Shown: positions 1-12,000 of the stretch, piece by piece
How positions within the stretch are numbered: position 1 is the stretch's first letter
How the letters are laid out: the number at the start of each line of letters is the position of its first letter
Assembly: GCF_018854015.1 (NCBI RefSeq)
Contig: NZ_JAAXYO010000154.1
Location: forward strand, 73,722-137,721
DNA from: Igneacidithiobacillus copahuensis
GTDB taxonomy: Bacteria; Pseudomonadota; Gammaproteobacteria; Acidithiobacillales; Acidithiobacillaceae
Length of the DNA stretch: 64,000 bases
Reading direction: 5' to 3'
The notes under the pieces: generated by a model
Database searches by the model: none
Told to the model about the DNA's origin: nothing
Seen by the model: the letters and a program-made list of their open reading frames with translations, nothing else
Position numbers and translations under genes: made by a program

Positions 1-1
1 C

Positions 2-3000
2 CCAAACCAGAAAATCATCGAAGCGCCGTTCCAGAAAGTGCCATTGACGGAAAATTTCGACGTGGTGATCGGCAATCCACCATTCGGTTCGGAAAAGTTG
101 CTGGACATGGACCGTCCAGACCTGACGCGGATTGCCCCAAACATCCATGGCTACTTTTTTGCCAAGAGCATCGACGCCCTGAATCCCGGTGGCCTGGCCG
201 TCATGGTGGTTTCCCGTTACCTGCTGGATGCCGACACTCCCAGGCACAGAGAGTTTCGGGCATGGATGCACAAACACGCGGAATTGCTCAACGCCGTGCG
301 CCTGCCGGACACGGCTTTTGCATCGACCGCTTTCACGGAAGTGGTGACAGATGTCCTGATCCTGCAAAAACGCCATCAACCGCTGGATTTCACCTTTGAT
401 TCACCAACGCAAAAAGAGGTTCAGGCGTGGGTTTCGGAGAGAAAAAAAGCGTTGAAAGCAGCCGATGTCAAGGTGACACCTTCCATGCTGATATATCCCA
501 TCCCGGATTACCTGCCCGAATGGATACAGGGAGCCACTCTGGTCGGTCTGTCCGGCGAGACGGAGATTCTGGCTAACGGCTGGTTTCAGAAATATCCGGA
601 CAAGGTTTTGGGCGAATGGTCGCTAGAAGGCACCATGTACACCGACAAAAGCCTGACAGTGAAGTCTGACGGCGAATGGGAGAAGGTTCTGCCGCATATC
701 CTTGACGTTCTGGAAGCCAAACCATTGGCTATCAAGCGGGAAGAAAAGATCCATGCTTTACCGATGCCGCAGCTTTCCGTAGAGCAGATGGGACGCTGGA
801 CCATGCCGTACAGCATGTTCGTCGTTCCCCCGGAAGTGCGACGCGAAGCCGTGAATGTGTACTATCACAACCGGTTCGTATCACCATTTCCGAATGATCG
901 TGTCCCGGCGCTGGAAGACGATCTGGTCAACGGACAGGAATCGGTACTGATCGGTGTACGCCTGTCTGACAAAACGGATTGGGAAACGAAAACTGCCAAA
1001 CCCAGATGGGATCTGATGACTTTTCCGGCAAGCCGTGCGCGAATCTATGTGGCCAAGCTGGAAGCCATGATCGAACTTCGGGATACGGTTCGTGAACTGA
1101 GCGACATGCAATTGCGTGAGACGCAGAAAAATACGCCGGAAATGGTGGCTTTGCGGCGCAAGATGGGAGAACAGTACCATCGTTTTCAGAAACGCTTCGG
1201 ACCGTTGCGTAACGACGCGAACAAGATGCTCATGCGCAATGATCCATCCTGGGCCATGCTGTCCAGTCTGGAAGCAGAGTTTGAGCCGGAAATCACGGCG
1301 GACAAGGCAAAAAAAACGGGCGTACCAAGACGCCCATGGCGGGTTGAGCTGTCGGAAATCTTCCACAAGCGGACGCAATTCCCAGCGCAACGGGCGGAGC
1401 ATGCGGATACCGCTGTCGATGCCCTGTCCATCTGCATGGCGGAAACGGGTACTGTCGATTCTGCACGGCTGCTGGAACTGACCGGCAAGGATCTGGAAAC
1501 CATCCGTAGCGAATTGCGCATGGGAACCGCAGATGCGCTGGCTTTCGTCGCGCCCGATGGTCAATGGTACAGTCGCGACCAGTGGCTGACGGGCAATATT
1601 GGCAAGAAAATCCAGATGCTGGAAGCCGCCAAAGCACAATCCGATGAACCGCAAATCTGGGATACGGAAATCGCCATTTTGCGCGATCACCTGCCGCCGC
1701 GCATCGACATTACGCAGCGCACCGTGAATCTGGAAGCCTATTGGGTACCGGAAAAAATCATGAGTGATTTCCTGGTCCATCTGGGGGCGTCCGATCCGCA
1801 GGTGAGACGCAACGAATTCACGCAAAAGATCGAAGTGGAGAAGTTGCGTGGAGACATTGCAAATTGGGAAACGCAGGATTATCACCTGCACGACCTGATC
1901 CATGCCATCTGCAACCATGACCGGATTCGGGTCATGCGCAAATATCGGGACATGCCGCCAGTGGAAGATCAGGAAGCCACTGCCCTGGCCATCGAAAAAG
2001 CCGAGAAGATCCAGGGAGAATGGAAAAAATGGATTTTCGCGGATGGGGAACGGGTATCCCTGCTGGAAACCATCTATAACGACACGTTCAATGTCACCGT
2101 TCCCAGATTGTATGACGGCCAGCATGTTGGCCTTGCCGGTTCCAGTCGGGAAATCGAATTGCGTCCGCACCAGAAAAATTTCGTGTGGCGCGCTTTGCAG
2201 TCGAAAAGTGTGTATGCAGATCATGTCGTAGGCGCAGGAAAAACCTTTGCAACCATTGCCGCCGTCATGGAGAAGCGGCGCATGGGGCAGGCGCGCAAGC
2301 CTGTCGTCGTCGTGCCGAACCATCTGGTCCGTCAATGGGAAAAGGACTGGTATCGACTGTATCCGGGAGCACGAATTCTGGTGGCAGGAAAAGCGGATAT
2401 GGAAGCCAGCAATCGCCAGACTTTTCTTGCCAAAGCCGCATTCAACGATCTGGATGCGGTCATCATGTCTCATTCCTCTTTCAATCTGGTCCCCATAGAT
2501 ACCCATTTCTATGAGGAGTACATCCAGCAGGAGATGGATGACATCGAGGATTATATCAGGGAAAAGAAATACAGCAAGGACGTTTCTGTAAAAGAACTGG
2601 AAAAGTCTGTCCGTGCTGCAAAAGACCGGATCGAGCGGTTACATGCAGAATCGGCCAAATCCAGAGATATTGGTTGCCTGAATTTCGGTGAGATCGGATT
2701 CGATCTGATCGTCGTGGATGAAGCACACGAATACAAGAACGTTCCGTACATCAGCGAAATGCGTGGTGTGCGCGGCATGGGGAATCCGGCAGGTTCCCAA
2801 AAAGCCGAAAGCATGATGATCAAGTCTGCCCAGGCGCGACATTTGGGTGCAGGCATCATTTTCCTCTCAGGCACACCCATTTCCAATAGCATTGCGGAGA
2901 TGTATCTCATCCAGAAATACATGAACCCGGAAGCGTTGGAAGAACGTGGAATCCGCAGCTTCGATGCCTGGGTCAGCCTGTTCGCCAATGTGGAAGAAGA

Positions 3001-6000
3001 ATTTGGCTTTACGCTGACCGGGCAGTACAAGCCCATTCGGTCCCTGGCATCTTTCAACAATTTGCCGGAACTGGTCGGCATGTATCGGGAATACACCGAT
3101 GTCGTTTCCCAGAATGACATCCAGCGCCTGCTGCGAGAGCATCGCAAAAGAGCCATTCCCATGCCTCGTATTCGTGGTGGAAAGGCCGAAATCGTGGTCT
3201 GTCCCATGAGTCCGGCCCAGCGCATGGCCGTGGGTGAGGAAGTCGGCGCTTCCGTGACCGGAGAGCCGGAATTCAGTGAAGGCAGCATTCTCTACCGGTT
3301 GGACAACCTGCCCAAGCGTCCGGGCCCTGGTGAGGACAACATTCTGGTCATCATCAATGATCTGAAAAAGGTCAATCTGGACATTCGCGCCTTCGATCCG
3401 TCCTATGAACCCGAACCGGGCGAGTCAACCGGCAAACTGGATGTGGCAGCCAAAAGAATCCACGAAATCTACTGGCAGTGGAACGAAGATCGGGGAACCC
3501 AACTGGTGTTTCTGGATTTTTCTACGCCCAAGAAACTGCAAAAGAAAGATCAGGATGAAGTCGATCAGAAACTCGCGGCATTGCGGGATGCCGATGTCGA
3601 AGATGCCAGCGATGAGATTCTGCAAAAAGCGGAATCTGCCATGGAATGGCTGCTAGAGCGGTACACAAAGGACGAGATCGAGGAGTTCCTCCGGGTCAGT
3701 CAGGGAAAATCCGTATTCAGTGCCTACGACGATCTCAAGGCCAAACTGGTGGAGATGGGCATTCCCGCCAATGAGGTAGCCTTTATCCACGACGCACATA
3801 ACGATGAGCTGAAAGCCGACCTGTTCGAGGCGGTACGGCATGGGCAGGTGCGCGTCCTGATCGGGTCCACGGCCAAGATGGGACCGGGAATGAACGTGCA
3901 GGACCGGCTGGTAGCGGAACACCATCTGGATGCGCCCTACAGGCCCACGGACGTGGAACAGCGCATCGGACGCATCATCCGCCAAGGCAATCAGCTTCTG
4001 AAAAAATACGGCAAGCTGGAAGTCGATATTCTCTATTACGTCACGGAAAACAGCACCGACGCAGGTCTTTGGCAAATTCTGGAGACCAAGAAGAAGTTCA
4101 TCGACCAGGTGCGGTATTGGGACGGCAGCCGCACGGTATTCGATCCCGATGCGCAGGCCCTCGATCCGGCGGCCATCAAAGCACAGGCATCCGGTAACGA
4201 AGTCCTCCTGCTGGAAGTTCCTTTGCGCACCCAGGTCAAGAAACTGACGGCTTTGCGTAACGGTTTTTATGAGGAAAAGGCGCGGCAGAAACGCAATCTG
4301 GAGCACATGTACTCGTCTCGGCAATGGTTTATTGACAACGAAGCCGGCATTGCCGATTTTCAGAACAGTCTGGAATCCCTCTACAGGATTTTCAAAAATG
4401 CTCCGGAAATAAAAGAGGACAAGCAGGATGGATTCATCCCGTTTGGTATCAACGGGAGACTACTCAACGTACGTGAGTTCCGCGAAGAGCTTATGAGGGC
4501 CGTTCAAAAAGTCGAAAGATCCAGTAGCGCCATAACTCGTGTCGGGTTTGTGAACGGCTTGCAGGTCGATCTGTATCAGCGGTATGTGGGTGGCGATGTC
4601 CAGTTCATCATCACGAAGGATGAACACGGTGACAAACTACGTGTTGAATCGACCGCGTTCGATCCCAATGGCGCACATGTCAATTACGTGCAGAGATTCC
4701 AGAATGCCATAGAAAAGAATCTGGATTATGCAGCAAAAAAACGGGCCGAACAGAAAGAACTGGATGATCGTATTCCAAAAATCGTCGAATCGCTGGAACA
4801 GTCGTTTGAACGGGAAGAAGAATTGGACATTGCCATGGAGCGCCATGCGCTGGCCGAGCGTCTTTTGCGGATGCGGATTCGCAATTTCGACGATCTGGAA
4901 AACCGCCTGGCGAGCTTTTACCTGAAGGAAATGACGCCTGCACAAAAGATCGTTTCTCCGGGTGATACGCCTCCTGCCGATGGTGGCGCTTCAGTGGTGG
5001 TTCCTGCTGGAGAGCATGCGCAATACACACCAGAACAGGTCAAAGAGGCAGAAAAAAAGGCCAGGGCGTTCATCCGGAAATTCCATGAAATGTTCGCCAG
5101 GCCCCCGTTGACTCACGAGATCATCGAGATTCTTCAGAAAACTGGCATGAGCAAAGCCAAAGTGGACGCATTGGTGGAATCCGTTGGTCTGGCATCCAAT
5201 ACCGAAGTGCAGCCGGCACAACAGGAAGAAGATCTGGGAGAAGAAACCGATTTGCAACCAGACGATGTGATCCCCGCAGAACGATCCGCATCCGGTGAGC
5301 AGGAAAACATCGGGGCCCCGAATGTCTTGCCCGATGATGCTTTACCAATTGCCACGGAGCAGCCGGTTGCCCCGGAACAGCCGGTTGTCATCCGTGATGT
5401 CGTCGCTCAACCTTCCGGTGCCATGCTGGACATGCTGGACACGGCAGATGGTGTACCGCTACCGGGTTTGGAAGGTTTGCCGAATGCGGTTTCCCAAGGT
5501 CGTCGTAATCGCGTTTCGACGCCAGTCAACCAGGCCAGCCTGTTCGACGATCTTTTTGCAGAACCAGTGGCGACTTCGGAGCAGCCTGATGCCCAGGCGC
5601 AGCCTGCCGTCCAGGAGCATCCTGATGCCCAGGTGCAACAGGAAACGCCGAATCCGTCCTCTGTAATGGAGCAGCCGACCGCCACGGTGCAGAAAGATGA
5701 ATCCAAAGACCTGAAAGATGCCATCGTGGACACTCTGGCGGCTAAAGATTTCCGTCCGGAAGCCCTTCGTGACCGGATCATCGTGCAGGCGGTTGGCGAT
5801 GAGCGTTCTCCAGCCGGTTCCAGACCGGTTGCCCCGGCACAACCGGATGCCTCAGCGCAACCGGCTGCCCAGGAAAATCCGGATGTCGTGCGTTTCGACC
5901 CGTCTGCAACCGTTCCCATCCCCGCGCCTGCCGTGGAATACGGCCAGTTGCCCGATGGTATGCGGGGAAAGATCGCGGAAAACGACTGGCCGCTACTTTC

Positions 6001-9000
6001 TCCTGCGGTGCAAAGGATGGCCTTGCAGTTCTTTCTGGAAATGAAACAGGACTGGCCGGATGTCTGGGTGGATGAGGCAAGAATCGCCATGGACAGGAGA
6101 AATGATGCCTGGCGTCTTGATTTCAGATTCATGAACAAGGAAGCCACCGATGCTCATGCCATCAACATGGAGCCGGGAGTGCAGGTTTTCATCGCGGGGA
6201 TCGTCGATGACCATAAGAATCCGGGTGCAGCGCGCATCATAAGCGGCAGGGCAACGGTTTCCCCACAAGATCATGCGATGGAAATCCACTTTGCCGAATG
6301 GGTGCAAAAACAGGAGGGACGCGGTTGGGAGTCCGTCACCAAATGGGGGGATCGTGACAAACGGTTTGGATACGAGCAATGGCGTGCTCCGGGGACATTC
6401 GATCCTGTGGAAAGCCTTGCCGATCTCGGTAAGCGTTGGATTGACGAGGCCAGTGGTCGCGTGGTTCGTCTACTGGTCGAGGTAGACACATCCAGAAACA
6501 CGGAAAGACAACAGATGGAACTGTTTGCCCATCTGGATGCTCTGCGCCGTGATCACCCTGGAGTGCTGTTCCATGCAGTCGTGCGCAACGGGACGGACAA
6601 GGTGATTGCCACGACGGAAAATGAACTGGATCGTCTGAATGCCCTGGCCGGCAAGATCGCTCCCCATGTCGATCACGTGCGACAAAGCAACGAAACGCTA
6701 TACTCGGACACGTTGGACAAAGAGGTCATCCATGCCGATGCGGTATTTTTTGCCGGCCTTCGTCGGGAACATTCTTACGGCGCAACGGGCAAGCATTACA
6801 CGAAACTGGACCGGATCGCTCAAAACAAACCGACATGGCTGTTTCTGGAAAATTCCATAGGCCGCTCAAACAAGGAACTGGACGGCGAGTTTCTGGAGCG
6901 AATCCAGCTTGCCCAAGCCGTATCGAACCTGCCGGGCGCAGCCTTGCAGGCGGCAGTCACGCCGGCGGAAGCCACGACGGCGGCAAGGCCGGCGGAAGCC
7001 ACGACGGCGGCAGCCTTGCAGGCGGCAGCCTTGCAGGAATCAGATCAGACGCCAGGCGCTGGCCAGTTGCAGGATGTGGGGAATGCTTTCGGGAAACCGG
7101 ATGACCTGATTCCTCCGGATGTGCTGCAAGAAAAGATTCCTGAAGCTCTGCGGGATCTGGTCCGGAATGACATTGCCGTGTTGCACACGGTGTTTCCTGA
7201 TGTGACTTACCGAAACGTGAATGTGCGGAATCGCCCGTCTGTCGATCAACGTGTGCAGGTTGAGTTGTCCAACGCGCAAAATGAAGCCATTGAACTCAAT
7301 TATGCGCTGCGGCCCAATGATGGCGGTCCAGACGAGATCGTTTCCAGAACCATCACGCTGAACGACATTGTTGCCTATCGCCGGAATGATCGGCTGTACG
7401 AGTGGGTAGCGCGTCTGGATGCCGTGGGGATGGGTGATCGCCTGGATCGCGCCAATGCTCTGAGTGAACCTCACTCCACGGTCAATGGTGTCTCCACCGT
7501 GATCCTTTCCGCAATTTTGGGCAGGCAGGAACTGGATACCTTGCGCCGTCTGCGTGGCCTGAAACCCATGAACATTCTGATGACGGTCATGCTCTCGGAC
7601 GTGGATGTCCCGCACTATTGGGAAAACTTGCAAAAATCCTTGCATGACAGTCTGGAAAACCTGCGTACATGGAAAAAGGAATTTCCTGAAAATCCGTTGC
7701 AGATCAATGCTTATCTGCTGGACGGAAATGATATGGAACACCTTGAGGAAATATCCGAACGATATGAGCAGGTGGAAAAACTGCTGAAATCCGTGGCTGA
7801 TGTAGTGGTTCCGGTAACGATCAATGGAAGGTCCGTGAGGATGCTTCTGGAAGAATCCGATGCCGTGATGATGGTGGGATCGGCACCCATCAAGGATGAC
7901 CGGCAAGGAAAGAAACTGAGTGAATGGGTAGGCAGGCGTTTCCGCGAGGAAAACGCGAAATACAACCGCCCCACATGGCATTTCACGAATGACCAGACAG
8001 TCAGGCTGATCAACGAAAAACTGGTCGATCCAATGAGGTCGAATTTCAGGGGCAAGGCAACCGACAATGAGCGCTTGTCTGAAAACCTGAAGAAACTGGA
8101 TCTGGAACTGGATTTTTCCGCAACACTGGATGCTGCCGTCGTGGAACATATCGGTATCCATGCGCCTGTCGTTCTGGCCCAGGCGAAAAACACGGGCAAC
8201 ACGTTTGAACAGTTCATGCAGGGAAGCCTCATGGGGGCGGTAAGCAATGCCTTGCTGGAACTGGCGGATGATCCGTCGCGTGGCATGGTACGTCGTCTGG
8301 CCATCAACCTTCTGCAAAATCAGGACGGCATGACCGGGTACCGCGAGAAAATCGGGCGCATGATCTTTGACGCGCAAAGGGCGGGGCATGCTCCTGCCAC
8401 CGAGTCTCCCGCAGAGGCTTCCACGAATGATGACGATGACGAGATCAGATTCACCACGGTAGCGATCATTCCGACGCGGGCTGGTGTGCTGGCCGTACCG
8501 GAGAATCCTGATCTGCCAGCCTATCTGGCGGGAACGGGATACATTGCGGATGGGGAAAATGCGACTGACAGTCCTGCCGGCCATGTGACAGAAAACAACG
8601 GCGCGACGTTGCGCGACGTCCCGCCAGCGGTATTGGCGTTCCTGCCGTCCAGCCAGATCGAAATTACCCGTCTGGGGTTGCGGGGAGAGGAAGCCGATTT
8701 CTTCTGGGACAAGATGCAGGAATTACGGGACATCATCGAGAAGATGCCGAAGCTCTACGCAACCGATGGACAGAAGGATAGGACCATCGCGTTTCTGCAT
8801 TATTTCCTGGGGGATGCCCACTGGTATGTGATGGAACTGGACAAGACGGAACAGCATCAGGCTTTTGGCCTTGCCGATCTGGGTGTGGGCTTCCCCGAGT
8901 TGGGATATTTCGATCTGCGCGCGGTCGTTGCCGCCGGCGCGGAAATGGATTACCACTTTGCGCCGCGAACACTCCGCGAACTGAAACTCGAAGCGGGGGA

Positions 9001-12000
9001 GGACCTTGCCCCGGAGACGGTCCCGGAGTCAGTCGTTGCGACGTCGATGGGTGTGCCGATTCCGGATGTCTTGCAGGCGTGGGTATCGGAAGTGCAAAGA
9101 GAACGCTGGACAGCCATCTGGAACGAAGGGAGCGAGATCGACCGGGATCTTCTACAGGCGCGGTTGCACCGCATGGCGGATTGGCTGGAAGCGCCACTGC
9201 CGGTAAGCGAAGCCCAGCGGCAGCTTCTCGATGGCCGGGTCGGGATTACCCTGCGTTCGGAAGGCCTCGACCTGCACTGGATGCTGAGCGGGCTGAATGC
9301 CGATGGAATCACGGCCTACGGGATGCGACTCCAAGGGGATCAAGAGGCGGTTCTGGGTCGGGTGGATCTGCGCGTGGCCCGACAAGAGGCACCCATCGTC
9401 GTGGACCTGACGGAGCCCGGACCACTACGTGCGGTTCTGCGAGATATTGCCTTGCCACCGGAAGCCGTGACCTTTGCCGATGACCAGCGGCAGGTGTTTT
9501 ATCGCGGTGGTCAGCGGGACAGCCAGATACCAGACATACAGAGCATCGAGGAAATCTGGGAATACGAAACGGATACTTTGAACAATAGCATCCTGATAAC
9601 CCAGGAAGCCATTGACAATGAATATCTGAAGCTGCCACCTGTCCGTAGCCTGCAATGGTTGACGATTGGCAAGGAAGAAGCCAGCGAGTACGGGGCTGTG
9701 CATGAAGTGATCGTGAATGACCCGGTCATTCTCCTGCGCGATCCAAATGGCGGGGTGTTGGTGGCCGAGCGAGAACAACTGGATGACGCCATGGCACGTA
9801 TGGATGCCGAAGCCGATGCGAATGTTTCGGTGACTTCGACGGAGATCGCGGCAACGGAATCCACGCCGCAAATATTCGCTGGCCTGATGGAACCAGACCA
9901 TGACGACATGGCAAATCAGGATGCGAAGCAGGAACAGGTGCCTGTGTCGGAAAACCGGTTGCCCGTACCGCAATGGCCTGCCGATGACCGGACGTATGAA
10001 TCGAAGATGAAGAAAGCTGCCAAGCTGGCATTGGATACGGGCGAAATCATGTCCGTCGAGGATATGGCAATAGCGGTATTCCACAAACACGGCATCAAGA
10101 CGAGCGGTAATTTCGTTCCACCAGTCGTCGAGGCCGTGCGCAACATGGACATTGGCTACTTGCGCAGCCTCATCGGCCATAACAGCGGCAATCCTGCCAG
10201 TCAGGAAATTTTCGAGCGCATGACTGGAGTGAAATTAGGCAAGACGCAAAAAAACAGGGTTCGACAACTGGATGAATGGGCCGGCATCGACCATGAGCAA
10301 CGGGCGGATATGGTCAACCAGAAACCGGAAGAATTGCCCATAACCCCGGAGCAACAGGAAGCCCTGAATCATCTCTTTGGCTTGCCTTCGCAGCAAGAAT
10401 CAGTCATATCGTTGCCTGCGAAGGAAGAAACTGTCCCCACTGAACGATCGCGGCTCGGCCAGAAAACTTTAGGCCCGGATGAAACGCATACGGCAGCGAC
10501 GGGATCGGCGGGTGCCAAGGCTACGGAAACAGTCATGGAAGCAGCAATGGATGCCGGCCAGTCTGCCATCGACGCTCCCGCAGAAAAAAACGGGAATCTT
10601 GCGGCACCAATGGAACAGGGAGGATCTATCATGCCAGATTCCAGTGTTCCATCTTTGCAGGAGAGTCCTGCTTCCGCACCTGCCGCGAGGCAGTCCAGAG
10701 AGATCGGTCCCGATGATCGGGTGGTCGAGTTGCGCCTGTGGCCGCTGCACGAAAATATCAATCGCATGAATGTCCCCATCTGGGTGAAACCGGAGCAGGT
10801 ACAGCGGTGGTGTCTGGTGGCCGTGCTTCAGGACAAATGGGAAATCCCCTATTACTTTCCGGAAAACGTCGATTACGCAAAGGTTCTGGAGTCCGTAAAA
10901 AAACGCCTTGAAAAATATCCGGGATGTGTCTTGCGTGATCTGTCGTTACCGGATGCCCAGGACCCAAGCCCGAAAAACGACATCATGAAGATGCCGGATG
11001 CGCCAGTTTCCAAAGCGGTTGCTTCCAATCCGTGGGATTCTCTGGCCCCGCCCCCGCAAGAACCATCCACGGCTGCCGAATCGACGCAATCACCGATTGC
11101 CTCGCCTGCAAAAGCAGAGGAGAAAGCGGAGGAGCAAATTCAGAAACCGCTGGTGGAGAGCGTTCCTCTTGCAGGGGAGCAACCAGTCAATGATCCGCAG
11201 GAGGCATTACGCAAACTTGGTATCACTCGCGTGTGGGACCGCCCACAAGGAGAGCAGAAAGTGGATGAGCGTTACATACAACGCATTTTGCAGTTTCCAC
11301 AAACCCAAAAGGGGATCAGTGAGGAACGTGCGGTGCAATGGCTGTCGGAAGCCCAGCGTGTGAGTCAGCAAGCGATGGAAATGATGGCCCCCTACATGCG
11401 GCGCGATCCCCGTTTGCGGGCCAAATGGGAAGGTCGGGATGAGGTGATGTTCCTGATCGACCATGCCATGAAGATCACCGGATCGCAGATTGCCCATGAT
11501 GTCAATCATCCGCAGGCTGCCGGAAAACGCATGATGCTAGGCGTGATTCCTTTCGCGCCGACCCCGGACATGATTCGCGGCCATGTTCTGGAAGATCACA
11601 TTCTGGACCTGACCATGGAAAAATTTGGCTTGCAGCCTTTTCAGGCCATGATGGACCTGTTGAAAAATCCGGATATTGGCGCAAAGCTGGAAATGCCTCT
11701 GATCGGCATGAGTCCCGATCTGGTTTTGTGGGAATCCCCGGAACACCTTCACATCGTGGATGCCAAAAGTCCCCTGAAAATCCCGGTAACGCCGTCCAGG
11801 GATTATGTTGCACAGCTCCATGCGTATACCGCCTGGGTACGTGCGATGCTGCAACCGGCTTTCAGCATGAATCCGGCCACGGTGCGGATCGACATGCACC
11901 TGGCATGGTTCGATCTGGCAAAACAGGATGTTCTGATCCGGCAGGTGCAGGAGATACCGGGCCATGCCGACGCGCTCATCAAAACGGCCAAAGGCATACA

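Noticed and set aside
881..2506. Long minus-strand open frame opposite the helicase part of the giant gene
   Set aside because: It mirrors the codon periodicity of the giant gene, has no recognised domain and no ribosome site.
7040..8584. Minus-strand open frame of 514 codons
   Set aside because: His/Ile/Gln-rich composition typical of an antisense shadow; the plus-strand frame is continuous and better supported.
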